From NCBI GenBank assembly GCA_023374045.1, contig CM041777.1, positions 482,895,594 through 482,959,593 on the forward strand: a stretch of 64,000 nt of DNA. Direction: 5' to 3'. The notes under the pieces were generated by a model that worked only from the letters and a program-made list of their open reading frames with translations, was not told the origin of the DNA and did not search any database. Numbering within the stretch: position 1 is the stretch's first letter; every line of letters begins with the position of its first letter. Origin of the DNA: Limonium bicolor. Taxonomy: Eukaryota > Streptophyta > Magnoliopsida > Caryophyllales > Plumbaginaceae. A program made the position numbers and the translations under genes. Positions 1 to 10,433 of the stretch are shown here, one piece after another.

Positions 1-541
1 AAGGAGGGCAGAACAACAACTCCAACACCTATCAGGGGAACAGACCCCAACCAAACTCTAATATGGGTTACAGAGCACTAGGTGCCCCTCCAGGTTTCCA
101 ACAACAACAACAACAACAACCATCTTCATCCTCTGTTGATCCAAACGCAGAACTCAAAGAGATGATGAAGGGTTTCATGTCCATAACTCAGAACCAGCTT
201 TCTGCACAAGAAGCCTTCAACCAGAAAATCGAAGTTAAATTCAATCAACTTGCATAACATCTTGCTCGAAGACCGCCGGGGCTCTCCCCAGCCAAAATGA
301 ACCAAATCCAAGAGAGCAACCCAAGTGCATCTATGTGAAGGAGCACGATGACGAAAAGATGGAGGTGGCTAAAACAGTTACGATTCCAGAACTACACCCT
401 TCCCTCCAAGAGTGGGTTGTAGCAATCGAAACTTCCAAAAGGAATGTAGCTGAACTTGAAAGCACCGCCAAAGTATATAATAATCGTATTCAATCTGAGA
501 ATACCTACCTTGAGCACTTGGTAGCCGGTTATGAAAATTAG
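1..541 (+). pseudogene. Gag C-terminal region, Athila-like
   Basis: This is the C-terminal, low-complexity part of a gypsy Gag protein, which forms the retrotransposon capsid. The first segment contains a polyglutamine run (65-120) followed by a serine run, and then a stretch that stops at about 256. A frameshift leads into a second open stretch at 335-541. That stretch is acidic and helix-like (many E, L and V residues) and is not a recognised domain. It ends at a TAG, and the same frame reopens immediately into the protease region, so all of this was once one Gag-Pol frame. The upstream part of gag is outside the window. Confidence 0.7.
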
Positions 542-1609
542 AAACTCGAATTTGAAGAAGAAGGAGAAGAGGTTAAGGCGATAACCTTGAGAAGCGGTAA
601 GAAAACCGACGAGATTCACATCCCGCCAAGGTCAGAAGAATCCAAAGAGGATAGTGAAGAAAAAGCTGAGTCCCCAGTAGAAAAGACATCTCCTAGCGTC
701 CTCACTATTCCACCAGCTTCAGAACCTCCTTCACAAGAACCGCCTATACCATTCCCCCACCGGCTCCAGAAGCAGAAATTGGATAATGAATATGGTAAGT
801 TTCTAGCAATGCTGAAGCAACTAAACGTCAACATACAGTTTGTAGACCTCATTGCCAAAATGCCAAACTATGCCAAATTCCTCAAACACCTCATATCCAA
901 CAAAACTAAATTGGCCGAAGTCGGTACGGTACCTCTCAATGTAGCTTGCTCAGCCATTCTGCAACAACCACTACCTTCAAAATGCAATGATCCGGGCAGC
1001 TTCACCATTCCAGTCACAATTGGTAGCACCTCATTTCCATACTCCTTATGCGATCTGGGTGCCTCCATTAATTTGATGCCCCTCTCCACTTTCAAAAAGT
1101 TGGGAATTGGAGAGATGAAAAAGACCAAGATGACCCTGCAACTGGCAGATGGTTCGGTAACATACCCAAGCGGAGTGGTGGAGGATGTTATCATCAAAGT
1201 GGAGCACTTATACTTCCCATGTGATTTTGTCATTCTCGACATCGAAGAGAACCCCACTACACCTCTTATCCTTGGACGACCATTCCTTGCCACAGCCGAT
1301 GTGCACATTTGGGTAGCCCAGGGGAAAATCACCCTTCAGGCTTATAACGAAAAGCTGGAGTTTGCATCAGGAAGATCTCCAGATAGCAAGTCCAAAGATC
1401 TCAAGTTCGTAAGGGACACTCAATCACCATCATCCCCACTTCTGTTTATTACCCTTCCAGACGGCATGTCTATTACAGAGATACCACCACCAATCCCGGA
1501 CGAAGAGCGGGATAAGAAAAGGAAACATGCATCCCGGTGGACTCTCAAAAAAACCATCGAGTCATGCTTTGGATCTACTCCTCATAACCACCCCCCAGGA
1601 TCGATCTAA
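542..1609 (+). CDS. Aspartic protease (retropepsin-like) of Athila-like element
   Basis: The frame is open after the TAG at 539-541 and runs to the TAA ending at 1609; the first Met is at 587, but the domain was probably made as part of Gag-Pol. It begins with the Gag-Pol linker VKAITLRSGK and a proline/glutamate-rich spacer. The protease fold follows: the active-site motif CDLGAS is at 1049-1066 (about residues 155-160 from the Met), and the second conserved strand LILGRPFLA is near 1265. CDLGAS is the usual plant Athila variant of the D-T/S-G triad. The enzyme would cut the polyprotein during particle maturation. About 80 residues follow the protease core and then a stop, with no reverse transcriptase. 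Confidence in the domain is high; function in this copy is doubtful. Confidence 0.85.
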   Translation, partial: KLEFEEEGEEVKAITLRSGKKTDEIHIPPRSEESKEDSEEKAESPVEKTSPSVLTIPPASEPPSQEPPIPFPHRLQKQKLDNEYGKFLAMLKQLNVNIQFVDLIAKMPNYAKFLKHLISNKTKLAEVGTVPLNVACSAILQQPLPSKCNDPGSFTIPVTIGSTSFPYSLCDLGASINLMPLSTFKKLGIGEMKKTKMTLQLADGSVTYPSGVVEDVIIKVEHLYFPCDFVILDIEENPTTPLILGRPFLATADVHIWVAQGKITLQAYNEKLEFASGRSPDSKSKDLKFVRDTQSPSSPLLFITLPDGMSITEIPPPIPDEERDKKRKHASRWTLKKTIESCFGSTPHNHPPGSI

Positions 1610-2840
1610 CGAAAAAGCGTCTAGCCAAAGACGTTAAAGAAGGGCAGCTTTCCGGGAGGCAACCCGGACGAACTTATCTTTTATATGCTTTTTATGCTGT
1701 TTTTAATTTTCAGGTTCCCTTTAATTTTATTTTTGCTAACTTTTAACCTCGTTTATAGTATGGTTGCTTCTAGTGTCTTATGCAGGTGCAATTTCATGTC
1801 TACACCGCAACCAAGCTACGCTACTTGAGGCTGAAGCTCAAGTGTGGGGGAAGTTCAATACACGCTAGCAAAAATAATATCAGGGGAGTACCAGTTTCTT
1901 TAACCTTGCTTTTATTTAAATAAAATATGCAGAGGAGAATTTATATGCTTAAATGAATATTCGTGAGCTTCGTGATCTCTCTATTTTATCTAATTACCGA
2001 AAAGGCCTTCTGCAACTTTCCCTTGTTTTTTCTGGTGAACAATGAGGACATTGTTCAATTTAAGTGTGGGGGAGTGTGCCCTTTTCGGTGACATTTTATG
2101 CTAAAATGCTTAATCTCTCTGCTTATCTTGCGTTTGTTCAAATTCAATATCGCGGACCCCTTTTTATGTGGGTTGTTCTCTTTAGGAATAAATATTGTTA
2201 TGAATTGTGGGATAAATGGTACAAAAATGTACAAAAATTTTAAAATTTTGATTACTTTTGAGGAGCATTTTTATGCGGTGTGACCAAATGATCTGAAATG
2301 GTTGGATTTTTATTGCTCAGGGGTTCTTTCTGTCTTCTTTCTTAGGGATTGCTAAGGGGTGCTTCTCTGTCAAAAAAAAAGAAAGAAAAATATATAATAA
2401 ATAAGGGACTTGCGAGACACCATTGGTAACCAACAAAGAGAGTTGAGTGTTCTTAAATACAAAGGCTTGATGCCTACATATTATCTTCTCATCTCTTATG
2501 CAAAAGTGAAACAAATGCATAAATCTATTTTTCCTTTTGTTTTCTCCTCAATACCCATTCTTGAGAGAAGTTGGCCATGGTAAAAGTTCTTAAAGTCACC
2601 TTAAATCAAGAAGCATTGAAGTACTCCGGATCATACCCCGAAACTCTAATTTTTATTTTTGCCCTGAGTACACCTATGCCACCAGTAGGTGATGGATCAC
2701 ACTCCTCTAAAAAGTTTAAGATCATGTACTATTGACTTCTTTATCCTACCCTTCATAATAGTATTTGTTAATATTGAGCATTCCCTACTTGTTTGGGTAC
2801 ATGGTTTTGCTTGAGGACAAGCAAAAGGTAAGTGTGGGGG
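1610..2840 (+). other. Non-coding 3' region of Athila-like element with repeated purine tracts
   Basis: No coding sequence is visible. The stretch GGGAGGCAACCCGG near 1655 is typical of the region after the coding part of Athila-type elements. A polypurine-like AAGTGTGGGGG motif occurs three times, near 1840-1850, 2062-2072 and 2830-2840. Only the last copy touches the LTR start and so qualifies as the plus-strand primer for reverse transcription. Confidence 0.6.
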
Positions 2841-3102
2841 TGTGATAAGTGTCTAAATGAGCATGTTTTATGGGTGTATTTCATATATTATATCAGCACT
2901 TTTCTGCTCATTTCTCACTTATCGTATGTTTTTCCTCTAGTTTATGTTTTATTGATAATCTCACAAATTTATTGGTTTAAACATGAGGAACAACCAAGCT
3001 AGGAGCAAAGTACACGAAGAGACGAACGTATAGGCGCAGACGGCTCAGAAAACGGAGCCCAAACAAAGAATCTAGAGCTAGTAGAAGAAATAAGCTTGAC
3101 AT

Positions 3103-3258
3103 CGCGATAACACGCGGACATCTCACGTGCAACCGCCAGGCGGACAACACAGAGGCTACCGCCTCTTAACAGGCGGACAACACCCAGGCTACCGCCTGGC
3201 GGACGTTGAAGGAGGTTACCGCCCCATATTGAGCGGTCTTGGTGGCGGACGTGAGAGC
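3103..3258 (+). repeat. GC-rich inverted-repeat array (GGCGGAC / ACCGCC) in the Athila-like LTR
   Basis: Short words GGCGGACAACAC and GGCTACCGCC alternate and are mutually complementary in their GGCGG/CCGCC cores, so the stretch can fold into stacked hairpins. The array continues on the far side of the CACTA insertion at 5024-5070 (AACCGCC … GGGCGGTACC … AGGCGGACACC). The transposon therefore inserted inside it. Confidence 0.65.
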
Positions 3259-3279
3259 AGCCACTAGTAGAAAAAACAT

Positions 3280-3700
3280 TATATACCACGGTTATTTTGC
3301 TTATATACCACGGTTAAAAACCGTGGTATTTGCGGCCGTCGTAAATGCCAAAATATTATATACCACGGTTCAAAACCGTGGTTTTAAATGAAGATAAAAA
3401 CCACGGTTCTATAAACCGTCATTTATAGTGAGTAATATATGACGGTTATTCTAAAAACCGTGGTATATAATGTAAAAAAAAACACGGTTATAAACCACGG
3501 TTTGTAGGGCAACCGTCATTTATAGTACATGCCGGAGAGAATAAACCACGGTTTTTGGGGAACCGTGGTATATAACCGTCACGCCGGAGAGAATAAACCA
3601 CGGTTATTCTAAAAACCGTGGTATATAAGGTGAAAAAAACAATGAATAAACCACGGTTATACATGAAACCGTGGTTTATAGTCCATGAATTTTTCAAATC
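3280..3700. repeat. Left subterminal hairpin array of CACTA-1
   Basis: There are repeated inverted pairs of TATACCACGGTT and AACCGTGGTATAT, each able to form a stem with a loop of a few bases, joined by GAATAAACC-type linkers. Such subterminal arrays are where the CACTA DNA-binding protein is known to bind in the En/Spm family. Which protein binds here is not shown. Confidence 0.8.
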
Positions 3701-3744
3701 TTCGCCTTCAATCTGGAAATCTCAACAGAGCGCATATACAAGAC

Positions 3745-4265
3745 AATGAAGATGCCAGATTATGTATGTTCCTTGTTTGCGAATTAAGGTTGCGAAATCG
3801 TGAGTGAAGAATGGAGGCGCAGTATGCTCCTTGTTCGCCGGTGGGTTCCAAAATTACTGTGAGGTTGAAGAAAATGGATGCGGCGTAGAGCATGTTCGTT
3901 GTTCGCCGGCTGGGGTTGCAAAAATTACAATGAGTGAACATGAGGATGAGACGCAGAGCACGTTCCTTGTTCGCCAGTGTGGGTTGCAAAAATTACCATG
4001 AAAACAAGATAATGAGAGAGGTAGGAGCATGTTTCTTGTTCGCCAGTATGGGTAGCAAATTTATAGTGCGGTTGATATGGCCTAGAGCATGTTCCTTATT
4101 CACTAGTATGGTTTGCGAAATTACCGGGAGGTTGAAGAGATGGCGTAGAGCATGTTCCATGTTCGCCGGCGTGGGTTGTAAAAATTACCGGGAGGTGAAG
4201 AGAATGAGGAAGAGGCGCGTTCAATCCTTGTTCGCCAGTGTGGGTTGCAATTACAGTAAGAGAAA
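3745..4265 (+). repeat. Tandem repeat of about 65 bp inside CACTA-1
   Basis: About eight diverged units recur every 60-72 bp, each containing a version of GTTCCTTGTTCGCCAG, then GTGGGTTGCAAAAATTAC, then GAGGTTGAAGAGAATG. Successive unit cores lie near 3755, 3828, 3895, 3965, 4030, 4090, 4155 and 4225. Some frames stay open through several units, but the amino-acid strings are just the repeat translated, so no gene is called. Confidence 0.7.
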
Positions 4266-4324
4266 TATATAAGAGAACAAGAGAGCCGCATTAATTTGGG
4301 CCGAAAATTAAAATTCCCGCTCAG

Positions 4325-5005
4325 ACTATATACCACGGTTCTCCAAAAACCGTGGTTTATTCTCTCGAGAGTGACGGTTATATACCACGGTTCTTTAAAA
4401 ACCGTGGTTTATTCTCTCGGCGTGACGGTTATATACCACGGTTCTATAAAAACCGTGGTATATAGTCTGAGCGGGAATTTTAATTTTCGGCCCAAATTAA
4501 CGCGGCTCTCTTTGTTTACTTATAAACCACGGTTTGTAGGGCAACCGTCATTTATAGTACATTCCGAAGAGAAGAGCCACGTTAATTTGGGCCAAAAATT
4601 AAAATTCCCGCTCAGACTATATACCACGGTTCTCCAAAAACCGTGGTTTATTCTCTCTGGTGTGACGGTTATATACCACGGTTCTTAAAGAACCGTGGTT
4701 TATTCTCTCCGGCGTGACGGTTATATACCACGGTTCTCCAAAAACCGTGGTTTATTCTCTCCGGCGTGATGGTTATATACCACGGTTCTCCAAAAACCGT
4801 GGTTTATTCTCTCCGGCATGTACTATAAATGACGGTTGCCCTACAAACCGTGGTTTATAAATAAACTATATACCACGGTTCTCCAAAAACCGTGGTTTAT
4901 TCTCTCCGGCGTGTACTATAAATGACGGTTTCCCTAGAAACCGTGGTTTATAAACTTTAAACCACGGTTTTTCATTAAACCGTGGTTTAAGTGTCGTCAT
5001 TTAAA
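4325..5005. repeat. Right subterminal hairpin array of CACTA-1
   Basis: Many copies of ACCACGGTTCTCCAAAAACC followed by GTGGTTTATTCTCTC and a GGCGTGACGGTTAT linker lie in a row. The spacing is more regular and the copies more similar than in the left array, which suggests recent amplification. Each ACCACGGTT…AACCGTGGT pair is an imperfect palindrome. Confidence 0.8.
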
Positions 5006-5249
5006 ATGTTTTTTCTACTAGTGAGCAACCGCCACTTATTGGGCGGTACCAACAGGCGGACACCAACAGGACCGTGACTAATTATCAGTCGCGACTATCT
5101 TCTTCGTGCCGTCGTCGTCTGCAACTCGCCCGACTCGCCCGCAACTTATCCATCTACTCCGCACGCGTATTCAGTCTGTCCCCTGCGCAATCAATGAAGC
5201 AATCAATGCTCTTCTTCATCTGCAATCAAATTCGTACGGATCCAAACCT

Positions 5250-5258
5250 CTATATAAA
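5250..5258 (+). promoter_or_regulatory. TATA box of the Athila-like LTR
   Basis: CTATATAAA lies within the LTR in a GC-moderate context, about 200 bp after the GGCGG array and about 870 bp before the LTR end. This is a plausible position for the retrotransposon core promoter. The call rests on sequence and position only. Confidence 0.45.
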
Positions 5259-6149
5259 CCCAGCACCATAACTGCATAAACACACAGCAGGCACGACGGG
5301 AGTCTGAAGAATATTTTCACCACACTCATCCATATCCATTCGCTTCCATTTAATTCTCTCCCGTAACACCATATCAGTCCACACTCACGCAGTAACTAAA
5401 GAAATAGAAGAGCAGCAGTGAGAGCGAGAGCAGACCAGTTCCTCCTCTGAAATAATGTCAAAATCTGTCTGTGCTACCTTCTTATCTACGGTTATGTCTG
5501 AGTAAATTTCTTTTGTATCCTAGGTTGGGGGTTATTTCTAATATTACGTAAACAATATTTATCACCTGTCTCACTTGTTAACTTGTTTTAATTTCTTTCA
5601 ACTAAAATTGCTAAATGCTTTGCGCGACAAACGACTGCATTTATTTGGTAACTATCAACGCATGATTCTGAGATAGTCTAGGTACCACAAAGGAATTAAT
5701 CTTAGTATTTACACTCCGGACTGAGCAGGAAAATATTAAGGCTTTTATTAAGAGTTCGTAACTGACAATTATTAACTCTAATAGGTAATAAATAATTGAG
5801 ACAGGGTTATAAATATGTTTAAGTAATTTAGGAAGTTCCCCCGCTATCCTAGGATACATTTTTCCATTCACATCACTTAATTCACCTTTTTACTGTTTTT
5901 ATTATATTTGCACTGATCAAACAACAAATCAAGCTTGCCTCCGGCTAAACCCCTTTTTACAGTTTTTAAGTAACTACCAAGACTAGGATAAATTGAACAA
6001 TCTCCCTGTGGATACGACACTTGTTTTACTAACTACGACCGGGATTTGTTTGCAGCCCGACGTTTATAATTTGAGTTTTAATTTCTTTTCTTTTAATTTT
6101 ACACCAGTTTTAACCACTCAGAAATAACCTTCTGTAGTGGGGGCTACGC

Positions 6150-6982
6150 TCTTGAAACATTATAGACCCATATCCCTATGTAATACCACTTACAGGGTTG
6201 TTGCAAAGGTTCTGGCGAATAGACTCAAACCATACATGAATAGTATTATCTCACCAGAACAGGCAGCATTTGTTCCAGGCAGGATGATCAGATAATATTA
6301 TCATTGCTCAAGAAATCTTCCATTCTATGAAGGTTTCAAAGGCAAAGAGGAATGGGGCGTTTGCCATTAAAATAGACATGACTAAGGCATATGACAGGGT
6401 CGAATGGGATTTCCTATTTGGAATCATGGAAGCTATGGGTTTTAGGGGAAGATGGTTGGAGGCGGTAAGAAGATGTGTTACAACTATGTCAATGGTAGTG
6501 TCTATTAATGGTTATCCGGGGAAAGTCTTCTTCTCATCCCGGGGGTTGATACAAGGAGATCTACTCTCTCTTTATCTCTTTCTTTTTGTCATGGAGGCGC
6601 TTATTTCTAGTCAGAAGGTGGCAATGGATGCTAAAGTTCTCAAAGGAGTTAAAGTGACCCCCCACACGCTAAAGTGGCGAGCTTATGTTTTGCGGATGAT
6701 TGCATTTTATTTGGTGAGGCATCAACTTCAAATGCTGAAAGGCTTAAAGATATCTTGGATAATTTTCTGGAAGCGTCAGGGCAAAATATTAGCTTGGGAA
6801 AGTCAAATATGGTGTTCTCCAAAGGGGTAACAGATATTATGAGAAGGGATATTTGTAGTATCTTTGGTAATATTCAGAATCAAAGGATCTGGGCAAGTAT
6901 CTGGGTATTCCGAGTTCCTATGGTAGAAATAAGAAGGAGGTGTTCAGTTTCAAAAAAGAAAGAATCCAAAGAAAGATTATGA
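6150..6982 (+). pseudogene. LINE reverse transcriptase domain, frameshifted
   Basis: This enzyme copies LINE RNA at the nicked chromosomal target. The conserved N-terminal RT motif RPISLCNTTYRVVAKVLANR can be read from about 6160, with a frameshift near 6290. The catalytic block IDMTKAYDRVEWDFL (first aspartate) begins near 6370. A block reading GLIQGDLLSLYLF lies near 6548-6590. Another frameshift near 6660 moves the FADDC catalytic pair into the frame that runs 6674-6982. At least two frame breaks make this copy non-functional. Confidence 0.85.
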
Positions 6983-7014
6983 GCTGAAAAGGAAAGGTCT
7001 CTCAGGCAGGGAGA

Positions 7015-8335
7015 GTGATGTTGATCAAGAGTATTTTACAGGCTATCCCTAGCTACATCATGGGCATTATCAAGCTTCCGAGAAGCTTGATTAAAGATAT
7101 CCAAGCAAAAATTCGTAACTTCTGGTGGAAGGGATTGGATGAAGGAAAAAGTATGAGCTGGTTAAAGTGGGATAATGGGTGCAAGAAGAAATCAGATGGA
7201 GGTTTGGGTTTTAGATCTTTGAAGGCGTTTAATGAAGCACTGTTGGCTAGACAGGTTTGGAGAATGCTTGTTAACCCAACACTGTTGGTGTCGAGGATTC
7301 TCAAGGCAAAATATTTCCAGAAGAGCAATATTCTGGAGGCAGGTTGGAAGCAAGGGGCAAGTTTTGTCTGGAGATCCTTGAGCAATGTTATTGGGCACAT
7401 CAAAAGGGGAGTATGGAAACATATTGGGGATGGGAGAAGTACGGCCTTAACTGAAAGCTGGATTCCTAAAAAACTAGGGGGAAAGCCCTGGACTTGGATG
7501 ATCCTGGAGGAGTTAAAGACTAAGGGGAGAGTTTGTGACCTGATTGACTCCTCAAGGAACAAGTGGAAGGAAAGTATAGCATATGAGTGGTTCGCACCAG
7601 ATGATGCACATGCAATATGCAGTATACCTCTAAATCAACTTAATTGCAATGATACTTGGATTTGGGGGTTGGAAGCAAGCGGGAAATTCATAGTCAAGTC
7701 TATGTATCACAATATTGTGGCAACAAAGAAAGCAGAAGAGCCAAATCAGTCGAATACCAATCCCATCGCAGTCGCATTAGGCAGAATTTACAAAGCAAAA
7801 GTTCATCCTCAAATTCAAATTTTTTTGTTGGCGATTATTTCAAAGAATCCTGCCATGCAAAGAATATATTGTCAAGAGATGCGGGAAGGGGGACAAGAGA
7901 TGTACCTTGTGCGGAGAGTGGGAAACAGTATTGCACGCCCTTTTTTGGTGCCCAAGCTTGAAGAGGATCTGGATGGAGAGAAATCTCCCAAGACCTGGGA
8001 AAAATTTCACAGAAAATGAGTTATTTGACTGGATTCTAAAATTTTGTTTGCAGGAAGATGGAGAAAGCTTGAAGAATTTTGTTACACATCTGTGGTGTGT
8101 TTGGACGGGAAGAACCAACCTGGTTCAGGGCCGTGTCAATTCGATGCAATGGGGTTTTGACCTGGCTTGGTCTTTTTTGGCGGCGGTCGAAGCTAACCCT
8201 AGCCAGACCGCAGTTTCGTTCCCACGGGTTGAAGAGGGAAGGGCAGAAGAGATGGAAGAGGAGATTTGGGTGGACGAAAGCTGTAAGAAGGATGGCGGCT
8301 ATGGAGCTGGTGCAGTCTGTGTTAGGAGGAATTAG
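7015..8335 (+). pseudogene. LINE ORF2 connection region and zf-RVT domain
   Basis: A 334-codon frame (7015-8019) holds the region after the polymerase core, with landmarks FWWKG, GGLGFRSLKAFNEALLARQ and WRMLVNP. These are characteristic of plant L1 ORF2. The zinc-binding zf-RVT motif (CTLCGEWETVLHALFWC) is read in a second frame starting near 7900, so there is a frameshift near 7830. The second frame continues to 8335 and carries the start of the RNase H domain (WVDESC). Both frames were once continuous. Confidence 0.8.
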
Positions 8336-8338
8336 AAG

Positions 8339-8698
8339 GTGGTTGCGGTTGCTTTCGAAGGGGGAAAGGGGTTGGTGTCACCAATTGAGGTGGAGGCAAA
8401 AGCAATAGTGGTAGGGCTGGAGCTAGCTCGAAAAATGGGGATGAGGAAAGTCAAGATATGGTCATATTGCCTGAATGTCATAAAATTCTTGAAAGGGGAG
8501 CTGGAAATATCCATGGAAGCTAAAGTTATTTTGATTGATGTGGGTTGGTTGAGTGCAAGTTTTAATTCTGTTTGTTGGGATTTTACTAGTATAGACTTTA
8601 ATTTTAAATCCCATATGCTGGCGAAGTTTGGTGGTAGTTTTAAGTCCAATTTTTCTTGTATTAGGGATATCCCAGAAGACATTTTGGATTTGCTTTAA
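8339..8698 (+). pseudogene. LINE C-terminal RNase H-like domain
   Basis: After an in-frame TAG at 8333-8335 the same protein continues to a stop at 8698. The sequence has the RNase H strand order: an AVAFEGG strand, then EVEAKAIVVGLELA with the conserved glutamate, then KIWSYCLNVIKFL. In the family the last block usually carries a catalytic aspartate; here a tyrosine or cysteine is seen, so activity is unlikely. Its role would be to remove the RNA strand of the cDNA hybrid. Confidence 0.75.
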
Positions 8699-8869
8699 TC
8701 TAGTAATATAAAAGTTGGTTACTTTAAAAAAATGCTCTAAGTAACTTTCTCTCCTAAGTCAGAGTCCCTCTTCTTTATATCTCATCTTTTTCACCAATCG
8801 TCAATTTAGTTTTCAATCTCTTTAATGCTTTTAAAGCATCGATATTAGTTGACAAGCCAATACTTTGTT

Positions 8870-9612
8870 GCTTGAACATTATACTCGAGGGGTGGAATCT
8901 ACTCTTCGAATCACAGATGATAGATTCCCACCCGTATGATTCAAATGTGGTCTATTCACTCACCTCACGAAAGATTGTCCCAATCAACAAGTCTTTCTTT
9001 CAAGAATCTACCCCTATGACTGTGAGCCTCAGGGCTTCGTATTGGATCATGAGGAAGTCCCGATGATAGTTCAGTCACATGGAAGATCACTTGTGGTCTT
9101 TTGAGCTCTCCTTCAGTAGTTCAGAAGAACCCACACCTGTCTAGAAATAGTTCCCCCTCTAACACCTCTACCTCCTTAGATGTACCCTCCCTCCAAAGCT
9201 CAGAAGATGTTATTGCCCCTATCCTGGCCCACCCCCCTTCATTGGTCTTGCTGGATTCGGACATAGAGGCTCCAACTACAAACCTCCCACCAGAACCCGG
9301 CTCTGAAAAGGAACCAACCATTACTCCAATCTTGCCATGCACGCCCCTGACCTTCCCAAACGTCTTCGATAAGGGGAAGGCTAGGTCCAACTGGCCCCTT
9401 GGATCCTTCTAATTTTAAGAAACACAAATATGTCAAGGTTCTTAGGAGTAAAAAAAATACATGGCTCGGTCATTAACCCCAATAAACTTTCAAAAACTTA
9501 CATGAAAGTTAAGATTACCACGTCCAAAGATCCCCCTTCCACAAATCTTTTACAACCCGTTTTGAAGAAAGAGGCAGTCTCCAGCCTGATCGGGGACTGT
9601 CTAGGCAAATGA
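8870..9612 (+). pseudogene. LINE ORF1 C-terminal fragment with zinc knuckle
   Basis: Conceptual translation of 8880-9070, allowing stops, contains CGLFTHLTKDC. This is a CX2CX4HX4C zinc knuckle of the kind found in the nucleic-acid-binding ORF1 protein of plant L1 elements. The following proline/serine-rich frames (9101-9412 and 9430-9612) fit the variable tail of ORF1. Many stops and frame changes are present. It lies just past the end of the preceding LINE and is probably part of another, rearranged copy. Confidence 0.5.
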
Positions 9613-10433
9613 TCACCGGCGCCCTTGGTTACTGGGTCCAGTAGGGAGCCTAGTAGACTATGTGGGCCTTTAATTCTAATCCCTCCTAATGTTATATGTC
9701 CATAATTAAGCTCTACATAATCCCAAAGTTCCATTTCAATAAATCTCTAGCTCGTCCTTTTTTCTAGTATTAGTCTTTTATTTACTAAGTCTATGTCAAA
9801 ATCAATGAATACTAATTTGAAGAAAATAAAGGATGGAATCAATGGTGTAGATCCTCGTTGTTCTAGGTGGTGCCTTCCCCGACACTATTATCCCCTTTAG
9901 CACTCCTCACAAAAGGATGCTCTTACCGACCTCTGGAAGCACTCGTCCGACTGGATAGAACTGGCCACAATTGTCCCCCTTTGGATTAGCCAGGAATGTG
10001 GCTATGGACTGAGATACCTACTACATCCTTGCTTCAGCTTATGGTACTATGCCAGTATGCCCTTTTCGAAGCTCTCATCAAGCCAACTATTGAGATGGTT
10101 TATCAAATTATTTCCCTATTTAGTTTTTCATCCTAGAATTAACATTAGAATATGGAAAAGTAGGTTTATACTTGATCATTATTAATCAAACTTTCCATAT
10201 TTTTGAAAAAAGCATATATATATATACAATGTGGTATGAAATTTCCAAGATTACACCTTTGATCAAGGGTAAAACTATCTTCCAATCGTTTGAATCTGGT
10301 GGTTATTTATAATTGAGGTCTTGTCCGTGTAAGATTACTCACGTATTCTAAACACAATGAAGAAAGAAGGAAATGGGCACATTAAGTAGCAATTAACAAT
10401 GTTAATGAATCTTGCAATATTTAAAACCAACAT
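9613..10433. other. Unassigned AT-rich intergenic stretch
   Basis: No coding, RNA or repeat structure could be recognised. There is a short TATATA run near 10215. The segment probably consists of old transposon remnants. Confidence 0.3.

Larger units (their letters stand above)
3262..5023. mobile_element. CACTA-1: complete non-autonomous CACTA transposon
   Basis: The element has perfect 19-bp terminal inverted repeats, CACTAGTAGAAAAAACATT at the left and its complement at the right. It is flanked by an exact 3-bp target duplication AGC (3259-3261 and 5024-5026), the hallmark of CACTA insertion. At 1762 bp it has no transposase-like frame. Both ends are packed with inverted copies of ACCACGGTT/AACCGTGGT hairpins, and the middle is a tandem repeat of about 65 bp. 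It would need a transposase from another element. The terminal bases match those of the coding CACTA-2 in this window, but its subterminal motif is different. Confidence 0.93.
1..6120 (+). mobile_element. 3' part of Athila-like Ty3/gypsy LTR retrotransposon
   Basis: This element enters the window inside its gag gene, continues through an aspartic protease, a 1.2-kb non-coding stretch and a 3' LTR, and ends at about 6120 where LINE sequence begins. The Athila assignment rests on the Gag-Pol junction VKAITLRSGK near 570-600, the CDLGAS protease motif and the AAGTGTGGGGG tract next to an LTR starting TGTGATAAGTG. No reverse transcriptase, RNase H or integrase lies between protease and LTR, so this copy is internally deleted or belongs to a non-autonomous family. 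The LTR is interrupted by a CACTA element. The right border (…CCACTCA) is placed by the return of LINE coding sequence and could be off by some bases. Confidence 0.8.
2841..6120 (+). repeat. 3' LTR of Athila-like element, interrupted by CACTA-1
   Basis: The LTR starts TGTGATAAGTG directly after the purine tract and is taken to end CCACTCA at 6120. Removing the 1762-bp CACTA insertion and one copy of its 3-bp target duplication leaves about 1.5 kb, a normal length for this lineage. It contains a GC-rich array of inverted GGCGG/CCGCC motifs on both sides of the CACTA insertion and a TATA box at 5250. The 5' LTR is outside the window, so the borders cannot be checked by comparison. Confidence 0.7.
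6121..8735 (+). mobile_element. 5'-truncated or interrupted L1-type LINE (3' half)
   Basis: LINE ORF2 sequence begins right after the Athila-like LTR and runs to a 3' end at about 8700-8735, where a short A-rich stretch (TTTAAAAAAATG) may be the degraded poly(A) tail. Domains in order are reverse transcriptase, the thumb/connection region, a zf-RVT zinc-binding motif and an RNase H-like domain. That order is typical of plant L1 elements. The endonuclease half is missing, most simply because the LTR element inserted within ORF2 and the rest lies outside the window. Confidence 0.85.

Noticed and set aside
3804..4272. Two overlapping plus-strand frames as a CACTA-1 gene
   Set aside because: They are translations of the 65-bp tandem repeat and shift frame between units; no domain is recognisable.
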